Part shown: positions 26,773 through 34,923 of the stretch, piece by piece
How positions within the stretch are numbered: position 1 is the first letter of the stretch
How the letters are laid out: every line of letters begins with the position of its first letter
NCBI RefSeq assembly: GCF_001953955.1
Contig: NZ_CP019301.1
Coordinates: 512,501 to 576,500 of the forward strand
Length of the DNA stretch: 64,000 nucleotides
Source: Prevotella intermedia ATCC 25611 = DSM 20706
GTDB taxonomy: Bacteria; Bacteroidota; Bacteroidia; Bacteroidales; Bacteroidaceae
Direction: 5' to 3'
Position numbers and translations under genes: made by a program
Notes under the pieces: model-generated
Databases searched by the model: none
The model's input: only the letters and a program-made list of their open reading frames with translations
Told to the model about the DNA's origin: nothing

Positions 26773-27108
26773 TCATTTCTTCGCTTTCTTTGGTTGAAGG
26801 TTACGGATAAGGTGGCAGACCGTTCGGCGGTTCACAAGGTAGCGTGGGTGCATACGCACTGCTCCCTTTTTCATCAGCCCGTATTGCCCGTACTTTCTGT
26901 TCATGGTGAACGTTTGCCACACCACTATGGTGGCACCCACTACACCTATGACAAGACAGGCTATCTGACTGATGCCGCAGAGATAGAGAATGACCACGAG
27001 AATGAAGACAGCCAGCAACCCTCCTGCAAAGAGGAAGAGATACTGCGCCTTCAAGCCTTTGAACTCCACCGTCCGGCCTACACCCTTGTTGATTTCAAAT
27101 GCTGCCAT
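26773..27108 (-). CDS. traF: conjugative transposon protein TraF (DUF4133, VirB3-like)
   Basis: A 111-residue protein with two membrane helices (about 22-48 and 50-68) and a basic tail (NLQPKKAKK). This is TraF/DUF4133, a VirB3-like inner-membrane partner of the TraG ATPase. It overlaps traG by four bases (ATGA), so the two are translationally coupled. Confidence 0.85.
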   Translation of the reverse strand: MAAFEINKGVGRTVEFKGLKAQYLFLFAGGLLAVFILVVILYLCGISQIACLVIGVVGATIVVWQTFTMNRKYGQYGLMKKGAVRMHPRYLVNRRTVCHLIRNLQPKKAKK

Positions 27109-27112
27109 CGCC

Positions 27113-27415
27113 TTACAGGAAGAAGCTTCTCAGGATAGTGGCAGCCACAATCAAGAAGATACACGCACCGAACCAAGAGGCTGCGGTCTTGCTCGTATCG
27201 GGGTCGCCACTTGAGAACTTGTTATAGACTTTTATTCCTCCTATCAGACCTACTACGGCTCCGATAGCATAGATAAGCTTTGTGCCGGGATCAAAATAGC
27301 TTGTTACCATCTTTGTGGCTTCATTGATACCCGCCATGCCGTTGCCTTGTGCGTATGCTCCTACGGCAGTGGTAGCCATCAGGAGTAGCATTGTGATTTT
27401 CTTTTTGTTGTTCAT
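27113..27415 (-). CDS. traE: conjugative transposon protein TraE (DUF4134, pilin-like)
   Basis: A 100-residue protein: N-terminal helix as a signal segment (MNNKKKITMLLLMATTAVGAYAQ), then two further membrane helices and a Gly-rich turn. It matches DUF4134/TraE, a VirB2-like pilin candidate. It lies four bases upstream of traF. A 10-11 bp stem (27472-27535) lies between it and traD. Confidence 0.85.
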   Translation of the reverse strand: MNNKKKITMLLLMATTAVGAYAQGNGMAGINEATKMVTSYFDPGTKLIYAIGAVVGLIGGIKVYNKFSSGDPDTSKTAASWFGACIFLIVAATILRSFFL

Positions 27416-27471
27416 TGTTCTTTTTATTTTATGTTGTTAAATGAATTGTTTTCTTTTAGATAGAGGTGGTA

Positions 27472-27535
27472 AGGGGTGGCTCGGTTTTATCGTATGACAG
27501 ATATAGTTTGATTGTTTTACTTTTGAGCCACCCCT
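27472..27535. promoter_or_regulatory. inverted repeat between traE and traD
   Basis: The 11-bp perfect arms AGGGGTGGCTC and GAGCCACCCCT are separated by about 42 bases. There is no T-rich tail on either strand, so this is a regulatory or processing stem rather than a standard terminator. It could tune the ratio of the pilin-like traE to the upstream genes. Confidence 0.5.
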
Positions 27536-27568
27536 CGAACACTGTACAATATGAAAAAAACACTAGTT

Positions 27569-28387
27569 TTACAGATAGTATGAAAGTGGACGCTCGTCAT
27601 CTTCTGAATCCTCGCTGTTGTAGCTCTCTACGTTTGAGTCTGTTTCAGAATCAGGAGAAGAGCTTATATTACTTTCCTCTAATTCCGCTTCCTCCGCTTT
27701 GCGAATGGCAGCAAGGAGCCTTTGATGGTCTTTCTCCTGCTTAAGCGTTGCCTCCTTGATATAATCCATAAGCTGTGTACCCTGTATCGCTTGCAGCGTT
27801 TCGTGGACCTCCGTTTCGTTTTCCTCATCGAGTGCATCGTCATTCCTGTGCCAACCATTGACACGGATAATATCCCTTGCGAGGATACTGGACGGTGATA
27901 CTTCGGGCAGAGAATCGTCTGCTATCAGGCTTTCACTTCGTCCACCGATTTCCAATTCCAGTTCCTCACGGGCTATGGTGTCCTCGTCAGGTTCGTCCAT
28001 CGTGTAGTCGACATTCATCTCATTGTCGCCCTCCTCAGCGGTACTTCCTGCTTTTTCGGCAGCATCTTGCCCTGCCAAGGAGTTTTGCCCTGCAAAAGTA
28101 TCAGGATTTTTGGCCGAATTTTCAGACGAGGAAATGGCGGGAACTTCAGGGACAGACGGGGAAATGAAAGGTTTACTCCTGCCTACCAAGATATGGCGGG
28201 CACTGTCTATTTGCTCTTGGGAAACAGAAGGCTTGGGACTTTCGCAGGGCTTGCCAGCTTTCTGTTTCGGGGTGTTCTTACCTGATAGGGCTGCTGAGTC
28301 TTGAAAAAGCCTCCAAAGGTATGCGGTACAGAGAAGCATCCATACTACACCCAAGAAAAGGAGAATATCTAAAAGAACAGTTTCCAT
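27569..28387 (-). CDS. traD: conjugative transposon protein TraD
   Basis: A 272-residue protein with one N-terminal membrane helix (METVLLDILLFLGVVWMLLC) and a long, very acidic, low-complexity rest that ends DDERPLSYYL. This matches TraD-type proteins in the same position. I chose the ATG at 28387; a GTG at 28393 (residues -2 to -1) is possible. Its role is unclear. Confidence 0.75.
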   Translation of the reverse strand: METVLLDILLFLGVVWMLLCTAYLWRLFQDSAALSGKNTPKQKAGKPCESPKPSVSQEQIDSARHILVGRSKPFISPSVPEVPAISSSENSAKNPDTFAGQNSLAGQDAAEKAGSTAEEGDNEMNVDYTMDEPDEDTIAREELELEIGGRSESLIADDSLPEVSPSSILARDIIRVNGWHRNDDALDEENETEVHETLQAIQGTQLMDYIKEATLKQEKDHQRLLAAIRKAEEAELEESNISSSPDSETDSNVESYNSEDSEDDERPLSYYL

Positions 28388-28389
28388 AT

Positions 28390-28866
28390 TCACAGGTATA
28401 AAGTGTTTTTTAATTTCTGCTTGTCTGCAATCTCATTGATAAGCTCCTGATGAGCTTTGAGGTGATTGGTAAGGATATTCTCTATGTAAGCCGTCAACGT
28501 CGTTTCCGCCTTTGTATCGCGGAGAACATTGCGGAGTATGGTTAAGGTCTCTGTGTTGATCGTGAACCCCGATTTGTTTCTGGACCGCCTTGGAATAAAG
28601 AACTTGGCTTTGTAATCCTCCCATTGCTCCTCTGTGCTCTGCAGCATAAAATCAGCAAGGTAATCAGCCTCTGCCAAATCCTTGCGGTCTTCCATAAGAT
28701 GCTGAGTTCCGGACGCTGTTTTCTTTACCTGAGTGGGATTGTCCGTGTTGTCTTCCTTGGTGTTTCTGTCTCTTATGTAAACCTGAAAGAAAATGACACT
28801 GCAATATGCAATCAGAAGAATATTGCTGAATACCAAGAATAAAATCAGAAAATCGTTTGTTGTCAT
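28390..28866 (-). CDS. traC: DUF3408-type protein (TraC-like)
   Basis: A 158-residue protein with an N-terminal membrane helix (LILFLVFSNILLIAYCSVIFF) and a C-terminal helix-rich region (INTETLTILRNVLRDTKAET) as in DUF3408 proteins. The neighbour 28873-29346 shares the same C-terminal pattern. The two lie in tandem upstream of traD. A DNA-binding role is suspected for the ribbon-helix-helix-like C-terminus. Confidence 0.75.
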   Translation of the reverse strand: MTTNDFLILFLVFSNILLIAYCSVIFFQVYIRDRNTKEDNTDNPTQVKKTASGTQHLMEDRKDLAEADYLADFMLQSTEEQWEDYKAKFFIPRRSRNKSGFTINTETLTILRNVLRDTKAETTLTAYIENILTNHLKAHQELINEIADKQKLKNTLYL

Positions 28867-28872
28867 AATATG

Positions 28873-29346
28873 TTATATTGTTATGGTTGTTTTACGCCGT
28901 TGTCTTGCCGTGGCATTGTTGAGCAATTCCTTATGCTCTCTGAGGTGCTCACGGAGAATGTTGTCTATGTAAGAAGCCATCGATACCCGCTCACCCAAGT
29001 CTTGCAGCACGTTCCTTAGTACCTGCAAGGTCTCCACGTTCATCGTGAAGGCTGTTTTTTCGCGGATACGGACAGCGTGAAAATAGCGTGTCCGGTAATC
29101 GTCCAATGAGAGCGCGGGAGTCTCATGCGGCACTTCCCTTGTCCTTTCCGCATTCGTTTCTTGGAGAAACGAAGTTTTTTCTTGAACCGGCCTAACCTCC
29201 TTCGCCTCTTGTTGCTCGTTTTCTTCATCCTCATCGGGCGGGTCGAAGGCAAGCGTATCCTTGGGCTTTCCTTTCATCACGCCGTCCTCCGACATCTCCT
29301 TGAGCTTGGCTTCCAAGATTTTCCTCCGTTCGTCAATCCGTGCCAT
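28873..29346 (-). CDS. traB: DUF3408-type protein (TraB-like)
   Basis: A 157-residue soluble, very charged protein. Its C-terminus (VETLQVLRNVLQDLGERV, then YIDNILREHLREHKELL) matches that of the neighbouring DUF3408 protein, so the pair likely arose by duplication. It overlaps the ParA-like gene by 14 bases. A paralogue of the same type occurs in the second element at 60881. Confidence 0.75.
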   Translation of the reverse strand: MARIDERRKILEAKLKEMSEDGVMKGKPKDTLAFDPPDEDEENEQQEAKEVRPVQEKTSFLQETNAERTREVPHETPALSLDDYRTRYFHAVRIREKTAFTMNVETLQVLRNVLQDLGERVSMASYIDNILREHLREHKELLNNATARQRRKTTITI

Positions 29347-30136
29347 TGCCCGCCTCCTTCTTTAGTCTGATATGCGTGAGCAGGCTGTCAATCATCTCAT
29401 CCAGCCCCGTGCCTGCACGCAGGGCTTTGCCTGGAGCCAGATAAGTGGAACGGAATGCCCCACGAAAGCCGTATTGTTCCAACTCGTGGCTGAAACGGTG
29501 TGCGGCATAGACATGCTCGTCAAACAGCGTGTACCCCTCATTCCTGATGTATTCGCTGTATTTCTCAATCAGCGTGCTCTTTACCCGTCTGTCCACCTTG
29601 TTCCAAAGGAGCATGACGTCCTTGATGCGTGCCCCGCCCATCGACACTCCCAAGTCCTGCATGGTCTTGGCATAGGCAAGGCAGGAGACCATCGACTGTA
29701 CGTCAGCCTCGATGGGTGAAAGGATATAGTCCATTTCCAGTGAGAGTTCCAGCAGATCACTCGTCCCCGCATGCCCGGGAAAGTCGAAGACCACCAGTTC
29801 GAAGCGTTTCTTGGAATTTTTGCGGATATGTTCTTCAGCCTTGGCTATGGCACTCTTCGGGTCGGCCTTAAGAACACGGTAGGAAACACGTCCCAATGTT
29901 GAAAAATAGTTGTTCATCTGCTGGGAGACCAAGGGATCACCCTCAACAAAGGCCTTTTCCCTTTGGCGGAGCTTGTAAAAGGAATCCTGCGACAGGTCGC
30001 AGTCCACGATGAAGAGTTCGATGCCTTTCTCATAATAGAGGATGCTGCTGACGATTTCTGCCAGCGTGCTTTTTCCGACACCTCCCTTCTGGGAGGAAAA
30101 GCCCAGAAAGATGGGCGATGTTTTTGTCTGTTCCAT
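29333..30136 (-). CDS. traA: ParA-like ATPase TraA
   Basis: A 267-residue P-loop ATPase. The deviant Walker A KGGVGKST is in FSSQKGGVGKSTLAEIV, then DCDLSQDSF and the Walker B-like FDFPGHAG. It belongs to the ParA/MinD family. The start at 30136 (MEQTKTSPIFLGFSSQ) is preferred, because a longer frame to 30268 crosses the palindrome-rich region. It begins the tra operon and may act in partitioning or in positioning the transfer apparatus. Confidence 0.85.
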   Translation of the reverse strand: MEQTKTSPIFLGFSSQKGGVGKSTLAEIVSSILYYEKGIELFIVDCDLSQDSFYKLRQREKAFVEGDPLVSQQMNNYFSTLGRVSYRVLKADPKSAIAKAEEHIRKNSKKRFELVVFDFPGHAGTSDLLELSLEMDYILSPIEADVQSMVSCLAYAKTMQDLGVSMGGARIKDVMLLWNKVDRRVKSTLIEKYSEYIRNEGYTLFDEHVYAAHRFSHELEQYGFRGAFRSTYLAPGKALRAGTGLDEMIDSLLTHIRLKKEAGNGTD

Positions 30137-30249
30137 TGCGATAGATATTTTATTTGTTGAACTGTCTTTTGGGCGATATGCCGTTTGAACGTTTGATTGT
30201 TCGATAGAACCATTGACAGTTTGTTTTATAGTTTGTCTTGCCGATCTGT

Positions 30250-30363
30250 CGGTCATTTGATTTATCAATCATTTGTTCTATCAACCATTCGGTTTGTCGA
30301 GAGTTCGAGAAATTTACATCTCGAACTATCGAGAAATCGAACAATCTATTTTCCGAACTTTTT
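30250..30363. repeat. degenerate 16-bp-period repeats upstream of traA
   Basis: Ten-base motifs start at 30250, 30266, 30282, 30298, 30322, 30338 and 30354 (for example CGGTCATTTG, CAATCATTTG, CAACCATTCG, CGAGAGTTCG). Steps are 16 bases, with one of 24. A second, similar array lies at 63474. A clean 8-bp inverted repeat (GTTCGAGA / TCTCGAAC) is inside. It is a candidate ParA/partner or HTH binding region. Confidence 0.5.
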
Positions 30364-30510
30364 ATCGTCCTTTTTAACGTTTGTTCGAGTGATTGTCCGC
30401 TCGTTCTGTCTGCAAAATAAAAGCTTTTTCGATAGATTTTTCTATGCCTGTGAAGTATAGGGAAATGAAAGGAAAAAGAGTGAATATCATTGATAATGAG
30501 ATATTTGGAA

Positions 30511-30535
30511 ATCCGCCGTAACTTTGCAGGCGGAT
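30511..30535 (+). promoter_or_regulatory. mob promoter inside an inverted repeat
   Basis: The 7-bp arms ATCCGCC and GGCGGAT (30511-30517, 30529-30535) enclose TAACTTTGC (30519-30527), a -7 box. A repressor binding the palindrome would cover the promoter. mobA starts at 30717. Confidence 0.5.
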
Positions 30536-30609
30536 AGAGAACATGGAGCTGACCTCCCCGAAGCGGACACCCTGAAAGGTGGATGATCCAATCGCATCAA
30601 CTCTTGATA

Positions 30610-30702
30610 CAGCAAGGTGTGTCTTTGTAACACAAACCGCCGTTTGTACCACAAAGACCCTTGCCCCGAAGGGGGATGAATTACTCCAAAGTCGTAATTA
30701 AG
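30610..30702 (+). other. candidate origin of transfer (oriT), first element
   Basis: A conserved block upstream of mobA contains CAGCAAGGTGTGTCTTTGT, then ACACAAAC, GTTTGTACCACAAAGAC and CCCTTGCCCC. Its inverse copy occurs in front of the mobA of the second element (60695-60787), with few differences. Inverted pairs such as GTCTTTGT / ACAAAGAC fit a relaxase-binding region. Conservation at two mobA genes is the main argument. The nick site is not identified. Confidence 0.6.
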
Positions 30703-30716
30703 AAAACAGAACAGAT

Positions 30717-31130
30717 ATGAAAAAGGAAACGAAACATGGTTCAGAACGAAAACAAGCAGAAAAGCCCCATTGGGACAACTGGCATGTACGGTTGCCCAAC
30801 CCGAAAGACCAGCAACGAGCGATTGATCTCTTTCAGCGTTCAGGCGCAGAAACCAAGTCGGATTTCGTACGCGCTCGCATTCTTGGAGAGAGTTTCAAGG
30901 TGATTACGGTGGACAAATCCGCCGTGGAATATTACCGAAAGCTCTCTGAATTGACGGCACAAATCCATAAGATTGGCGTGCTCTATAACCAGACCGTACG
31001 TGCCATCAACAGCTATCACAGCGTGAAGACCGCACAGATTCTGCTTGAAAAGTTGGAGAAACTGTCGGCTCAAATCATTGCCTTGCAGGAGCAGGCTATC
31101 AGTCTTACCATAGATTACCGCAAGAAATGA
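30717..31130 (+). CDS. mobA: mobilization protein MobA (relaxosome accessory)
   Basis: A 137-residue basic protein of the MobC/MobA relaxosome-accessory type. It contains the motif HWDNWHVRLPNPKDQQRAI and SDFVRARILGE, typical of ribbon-helix-helix-like oriT-binding proteins. It begins 15 bases after the oriT candidate and overlaps mobB by four bases (ATGA), so it is translationally coupled. The second element encodes a paralogue (60254-60673) with about half the residues identical by eye. Confidence 0.85.
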   Translation: MKKETKHGSERKQAEKPHWDNWHVRLPNPKDQQRAIDLFQRSGAETKSDFVRARILGESFKVITVDKSAVEYYRKLSELTAQIHKIGVLYNQTVRAINSYHSVKTAQILLEKLEKLSAQIIALQEQAISLTIDYRKK

Positions 31131-32407
31131 TAGCGAAGATTTCAAGTACGGAGAACCTTGGAGGGGCACTCGGTTATAACTTCAAAAAGGTAGAAAAAGG
31201 GGAAGCGAGCATTCTCCATGCAGCAGAGTTGTATCAGAACAAGGAGGGACGTTATACGATGGAAGACGTGCTTGTCGACATGGAGGCTCTGATACCAAAG
31301 AAATGCCGGACAAAGAAAACGGTGTTCCATTGTTCCCTCAATCCGCACCCGGACGAGAAGCTCTCCGATGAAACACTCATGCAGATTGCAAGAGAGTATA
31401 TGGAGGCACTTGGCTATGGCAACCAACCCTATATCGTCTTCAAGCATAACGACATCGCCCGTGAGCATATACACATCGTGTCGCTTCGGGTGGATAGTGA
31501 AGGAAAGAAAATCAATGACAGATTTGAAAAGCGAAGGAGCAAGCAGATTACCGATGCCTTGGAGAGAAAGTATAACCTTATTCCGAGTTCAAAGGTTACT
31601 GAGAAAGCAGTAGCAGAAACGCCCAAGGTGGATACCATAAAAGGGAATATCAAGGAGCAGGTGGCAAGCGTTGTCCGCATGGTGCTGAAACATTATAAGT
31701 TTTGTTCATTAGGAGAACTGAACGCCATTCTGAGCAAATATAACCTTGCCGTAGAAGAAGTAAAGACGGAGTTTCGGGGAAAGAAATACGATGGACTGGT
31801 CTATGTTCCGACTGATGATAAGGGAGGCAAAATAAGTACACCCATCAACGCATCGGACATCGGTCGTGGTGTGGGCTATACTGCCGTACAGAACAGAATA
31901 CAGAAGTCGAAACAAAACGTCAAACCACTGATACCAACCATCAGGAACAAAGTGTTACAAACTATGCGTACCTCTCCCAATACGGAGAAAGAGCTTCGGC
32001 AAAGATTGGAGGAACAAGGCTTGCGTGTGGTAATCCGAAAGAATGATAATGGAAGAATTTACGGCATTACCTTTATTGATGACGAGCAGGGTGTTGCACT
32101 CAATGGTTCCAGATTGGGCAAGGGATATGCCGCCAATATATTCAATGGTTATTTCTCCAATCCTGCCCATAACCCATTCTTGGACGAAACGCTGTATGGC
32201 AGACCTTCTGCCCGTTTGGAACAATCGGCAACTGTCCAGCCTTTACAATCCAATGCAGAAGAAGGGGATAACCTTATCGATGAACTTATCGAGGACATGG
32301 TGGGTGACTCTTTCACATCTACGGGCAACGATGATTGGAAAGAAGCGGCTTGGCAACGTAAACTCCGCAGACAAAATAAGGTAAATCTTAAACGCAGAAA
32401 GCGCTAA
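31127..32407 (+). CDS. mobB: relaxase MobB
   Basis: A 426-residue relaxase. The N-terminal relaxase domain contains VFHCSLNPHPDEKLSD and the metal-binding histidine motif REHIHIVSLRV. Extended helical and basic regions follow. It nicks oriT and remains covalently bound to the transferred strand through a tyrosine. It overlaps mobA by four bases. Five 11-bp repeats lie between it and mobC. Confidence 0.85.
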   Translation: MIAKISSTENLGGALGYNFKKVEKGEASILHAAELYQNKEGRYTMEDVLVDMEALIPKKCRTKKTVFHCSLNPHPDEKLSDETLMQIAREYMEALGYGNQPYIVFKHNDIAREHIHIVSLRVDSEGKKINDRFEKRRSKQITDALERKYNLIPSSKVTEKAVAETPKVDTIKGNIKEQVASVVRMVLKHYKFCSLGELNAILSKYNLAVEEVKTEFRGKKYDGLVYVPTDDKGGKISTPINASDIGRGVGYTAVQNRIQKSKQNVKPLIPTIRNKVLQTMRTSPNTEKELRQRLEEQGLRVVIRKNDNGRIYGITFIDDEQGVALNGSRLGKGYAANIFNGYFSNPAHNPFLDETLYGRPSARLEQSATVQPLQSNAEEGDNLIDELIEDMVGDSFTSTGNDDWKEAAWQRKLRRQNKVNLKRRKR

Positions 32408-32415
32408 GTACACTG

Positions 32416-32470
32416 TTCAAATTATATTCAAAAACTTTTCAAATAGTATTCAAACGATATTCTAAATAAA
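32416..32470 (+). repeat. five 11-bp tandem repeats upstream of mobC
   Basis: Units at 32416, 32427, 32438, 32449 and 32460 each begin TTCAAA (the last TTCTAA): TTCAAATTATA, TTCAAAAACTT, TTCAAATAGTA, TTCAAACGATA, TTCTAAATAAA. The 11-base period is one turn of the helix. They end six bases before the mobC ATG. Confidence 0.7.
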
Positions 32471-32476
32471 ACTGCA

Positions 32477-34480
32477 ATGGCACAAGAAGATGATTTAAGG
32501 GCATTGGGTAAAGTTATGGACTTTATGCGGGGTATATCGGTGATATTCCTCTTGATTAACTGTTATTGGTTCTGCTATGAGGCTTTCCATACATGGCACT
32601 TTACAATAGCTATAGTGGACAAGATTCTGATGAATTTCCAACGCACGGCGGGCTTGTTCTCGTCCATACTTTGGACGAAACTCTTTTGTGTGGTATTCCT
32701 TGCACTGTCCTGTTTGGGAACAAAAGGCGTGAAGGAAGAGAAAATCACGTGGCCAAAGATTTGGACGGTGCTTTTCTCTGGCTTTGTATTCTTCTTTCTC
32801 AACTGGTGGCTGTTGGCTTTACCGATAGGAAAAATTGGGGTGGCTTCGCTCTATATCTTCACGCTCTCCGTTGGCTATATCTGCCTGCTGATGGGTGGTG
32901 TATGGATGAGCAGATTACTTAAAAATAATCTGATGGATGATGTGTTCAACACGGAAAACGAGAGCTTCATGCAGGAAACCCGACTGATGGAGAATGAGTA
33001 TTCTGTCAATCTGCCTACACGTTTTTACTATAAGAAGAAGTGGAACAAAGGTTGGATTAACGTGGTCAATCCATTTCGTGCCTCGATGGTGCTCGGAACT
33101 CCGGGTTCTGGCAAGTCTTACGCCATTGTGAACAACTATATCAAGCAGCAGATTGAAAAAGGCTTTGCCATGTATATCTACGACTACAAGTTTCCCGACC
33201 TTTCCGAGATTGCTTACAATCATCTGCTTCGGCATTTGGATGCTTATAAGGTGAAACCGCAGTTTTATGTCATCAACTTCGATGATCCGAGAAAGTCGCA
33301 TCGTTGCAACCCCATTAATCCAGCATTTATGACGGATATATCGGATGCCTATGAGAGTGCCTACACCATCATGCTCAACCTCAACCGTTCGTGGATACAA
33401 AAGCAGGGAGACTTCTTTGTGGAGTCACCGATTATCTTGCTGGCAGCCATCATCTGGTTTCTGAAAATCTATGAAAACGGAAAGTATTGCACTTTTCCGC
33501 ACGCCATAGAGTTCCTGAACCGCCCCTATGCACAGATTTTCCCGATACTCACTTCCTACGATGAACTTGCCAATTATCTTTCTCCTTTCATGGATGCTTG
33601 GGAAAGCGGAGCGCAAGACCAGTTGCAGGGACAGATTGCCAGTGCCAAGATACCGCTTTCACGTATGATTTCTCCTGCTCTCTATTGGGTAATGACGGGT
33701 GATGATTTCTCACTCGACATCAATAACCCTAATGAGCCGAAAGTCCTTGTTGTTGGTAATAATCCCGACCGCCAGAACATCTATTCAGCGGCACTCGGTC
33801 TGTATAACAGTCGTATCGTGAAACTCATCAACAAGAAAAAACAACTCAAATCCTCGGTGATTATAGACGAGTTGCCTACCATTTACTTTCGTGGTTTGGA
33901 TAATCTTATTGCCACAGCCCGAAGCAATAAGGTGGCGGTGTGCCTTGGTTTTCAGGATTTCTCGCAGCTTACCCGTGATTATGGTGATAAGGAGAGCAAA
34001 GTGATACAGAACACAGTAGGTAATGTGTTCAGTGGGCAGGTGGTAGGAGAAACGGCCAAGACGCTTTCAGAGCGTTTCGGCAAGGTGTTACAACAACGAC
34101 AATCCATGACCATTAATCGTAATGACAAATCGACCTCTATCTCCACACAGATGGACAGCCTTATCCCGGCTTCCAAAATCAGCAACCTCACGCAGGGCAT
34201 GTTTGTCGGTGCCGTATCCGACAACTTCGATGAGCGCATCGACCAGAAGATTTTCCATGCAGAGATAGTAGTTGATAGTGCCAAGGTATCTGCAGAAACA
34301 AAGACCTACGAACCTATTCCTACAATTGCAGACTTTACAAACGAAGATGGCTCCGACAATCTCAAAGAGACCATAGAAGCCAACTATAAACGTGTCAAAC
34401 AAGAGATTCTCTTACTTGTGGAATCGGAGAAGGAACGCATCAAGGCCGACCCGGCTCTTGCCCACTTGAACAAGGAGTAG
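32477..34480 (+). CDS. mobC: type IV coupling protein MobC (VirD4-like)
   Basis: A 667-residue protein: several N-terminal membrane helices (about 18-150), then a P-loop ATPase domain with Walker A GTPGSGKSYAIV near residue 211 and Walker B-like SSVIIDELPTIYF. It links the relaxase-DNA complex to the secretion channel. It matches the MobC/TraG coupling proteins of CTnDOT-type elements. An 11-bp repeat block precedes it. Confidence 0.9.
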   Translation: MAQEDDLRALGKVMDFMRGISVIFLLINCYWFCYEAFHTWHFTIAIVDKILMNFQRTAGLFSSILWTKLFCVVFLALSCLGTKGVKEEKITWPKIWTVLFSGFVFFFLNWWLLALPIGKIGVASLYIFTLSVGYICLLMGGVWMSRLLKNNLMDDVFNTENESFMQETRLMENEYSVNLPTRFYYKKKWNKGWINVVNPFRASMVLGTPGSGKSYAIVNNYIKQQIEKGFAMYIYDYKFPDLSEIAYNHLLRHLDAYKVKPQFYVINFDDPRKSHRCNPINPAFMTDISDAYESAYTIMLNLNRSWIQKQGDFFVESPIILLAAIIWFLKIYENGKYCTFPHAIEFLNRPYAQIFPILTSYDELANYLSPFMDAWESGAQDQLQGQIASAKIPLSRMISPALYWVMTGDDFSLDINNPNEPKVLVVGNNPDRQNIYSAALGLYNSRIVKLINKKKQLKSSVIIDELPTIYFRGLDNLIATARSNKVAVCLGFQDFSQLTRDYGDKESKVIQNTVGNVFSGQVVGETAKTLSERFGKVLQQRQSMTINRNDKSTSISTQMDSLIPASKISNLTQGMFVGAVSDNFDERIDQKIFHAEIVVDSAKVSAETKTYEPIPTIADFTNEDGSDNLKETIEANYKRVKQEILLLVESEKERIKADPALAHLNKE

Positions 34481-34588
34481 ATCATTTACCAACCGATGTC
34501 TCAAAGCATCTGTTCCTTGCAAAGGTTTCCGAGAAAAGTTACTCATCGGGAGTGCGGCACCTGTTGCGCACCGCCCCCGAAGATAGGA

Positions 34589-34795
34589 TTAATCATCCCA
34601 CTGCGATGTCGAGGTACGTCTCGGAGCGCCATACTCCTTTTCGTAGTCCTCATCGTCAAAGAAGTTGTTGCCTTTCGAGAGTGCTGGTCCCGTGGCAGGA
34701 CCTTCGCCGATGCCCACGCTGGTGGAACCAGCGAGGATAGAGTTTTCTAACTCCATGGGAACTACATTGATTTCCGGTTTGATGTAATTGTTCAT
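34589..34795 (-). CDS. small Bacteroidales peptide, function unknown
   Basis: A 68-residue protein, MNNYIKPEINVVPMELENS and so on, with a low-complexity C-terminus (ALSKGNNFFDDEDYEKEYG). No signal peptide is evident. Short proteins beginning with a K-P-E-I-x-V pattern are common in Prevotella, often beside surface-protein genes, and this one lies upstream of the GLUG-like protein in reading order. No function is known to me. Confidence 0.55.
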   Translation of the reverse strand: MNNYIKPEINVVPMELENSILAGSTSVGIGEGPATGPALSKGNNFFDDEDYEKEYGAPRRTSTSQWDD

Positions 34796-34823
34796 TTTTT
34801 TTTAATCAACTGTTTGTTTTAAA

Positions 34824-34907
34824 TCATCGGGGGGAGCGCACCGCCCGTTTCCGTGGGATTCGGAACGCGATGAATCACGCTCCTGCGGCGTGCCGCACCC
34901 CCGATGA
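34824..34907. promoter_or_regulatory. inverted repeat between the small peptide and the GLUG protein
   Basis: The 10-bp arms TCATCGGGGG and CCCCCGATGA lie at 34824-34833 and 34898-34907. A similar ATCGGGGGGC sequence recurs at about 38627, at the other end of the surface-protein gene. The stem could act as a terminator-like or attenuating structure for the minus-strand gene upstream. Confidence 0.4.
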
Positions 34908-34923
34908 AGAGAGACATCTTTTT

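Larger units (their letters stand above)
21791..26776 (-). pseudogene. traG: traG, conjugation ATPase (VirB4-like), split by a group II intron and frameshifted
   Basis: Exon 1 (26776-24717) starts MRNKSKTTTLESKFP and carries Walker A GPSGSGKSFFTNH. It ends at YIKYL, where the intron begins. Exon 2 (22227-21791) resumes KTVRKYFGVAIVVTQEVDD and ends VARNR. Joined, they read YIKYLYKTVRKYFG without a gap, so the intron is precisely removable. Separately, the frame shifts once within exon 1 near 25825-25833, between EYLNIAL and IRAHFNV: two shorter frames overlap there, and the joined length is one base over a multiple of three. TraG powers pilus and channel assembly, so this element probably cannot transfer unless it is complemented. 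Confidence 0.9.
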
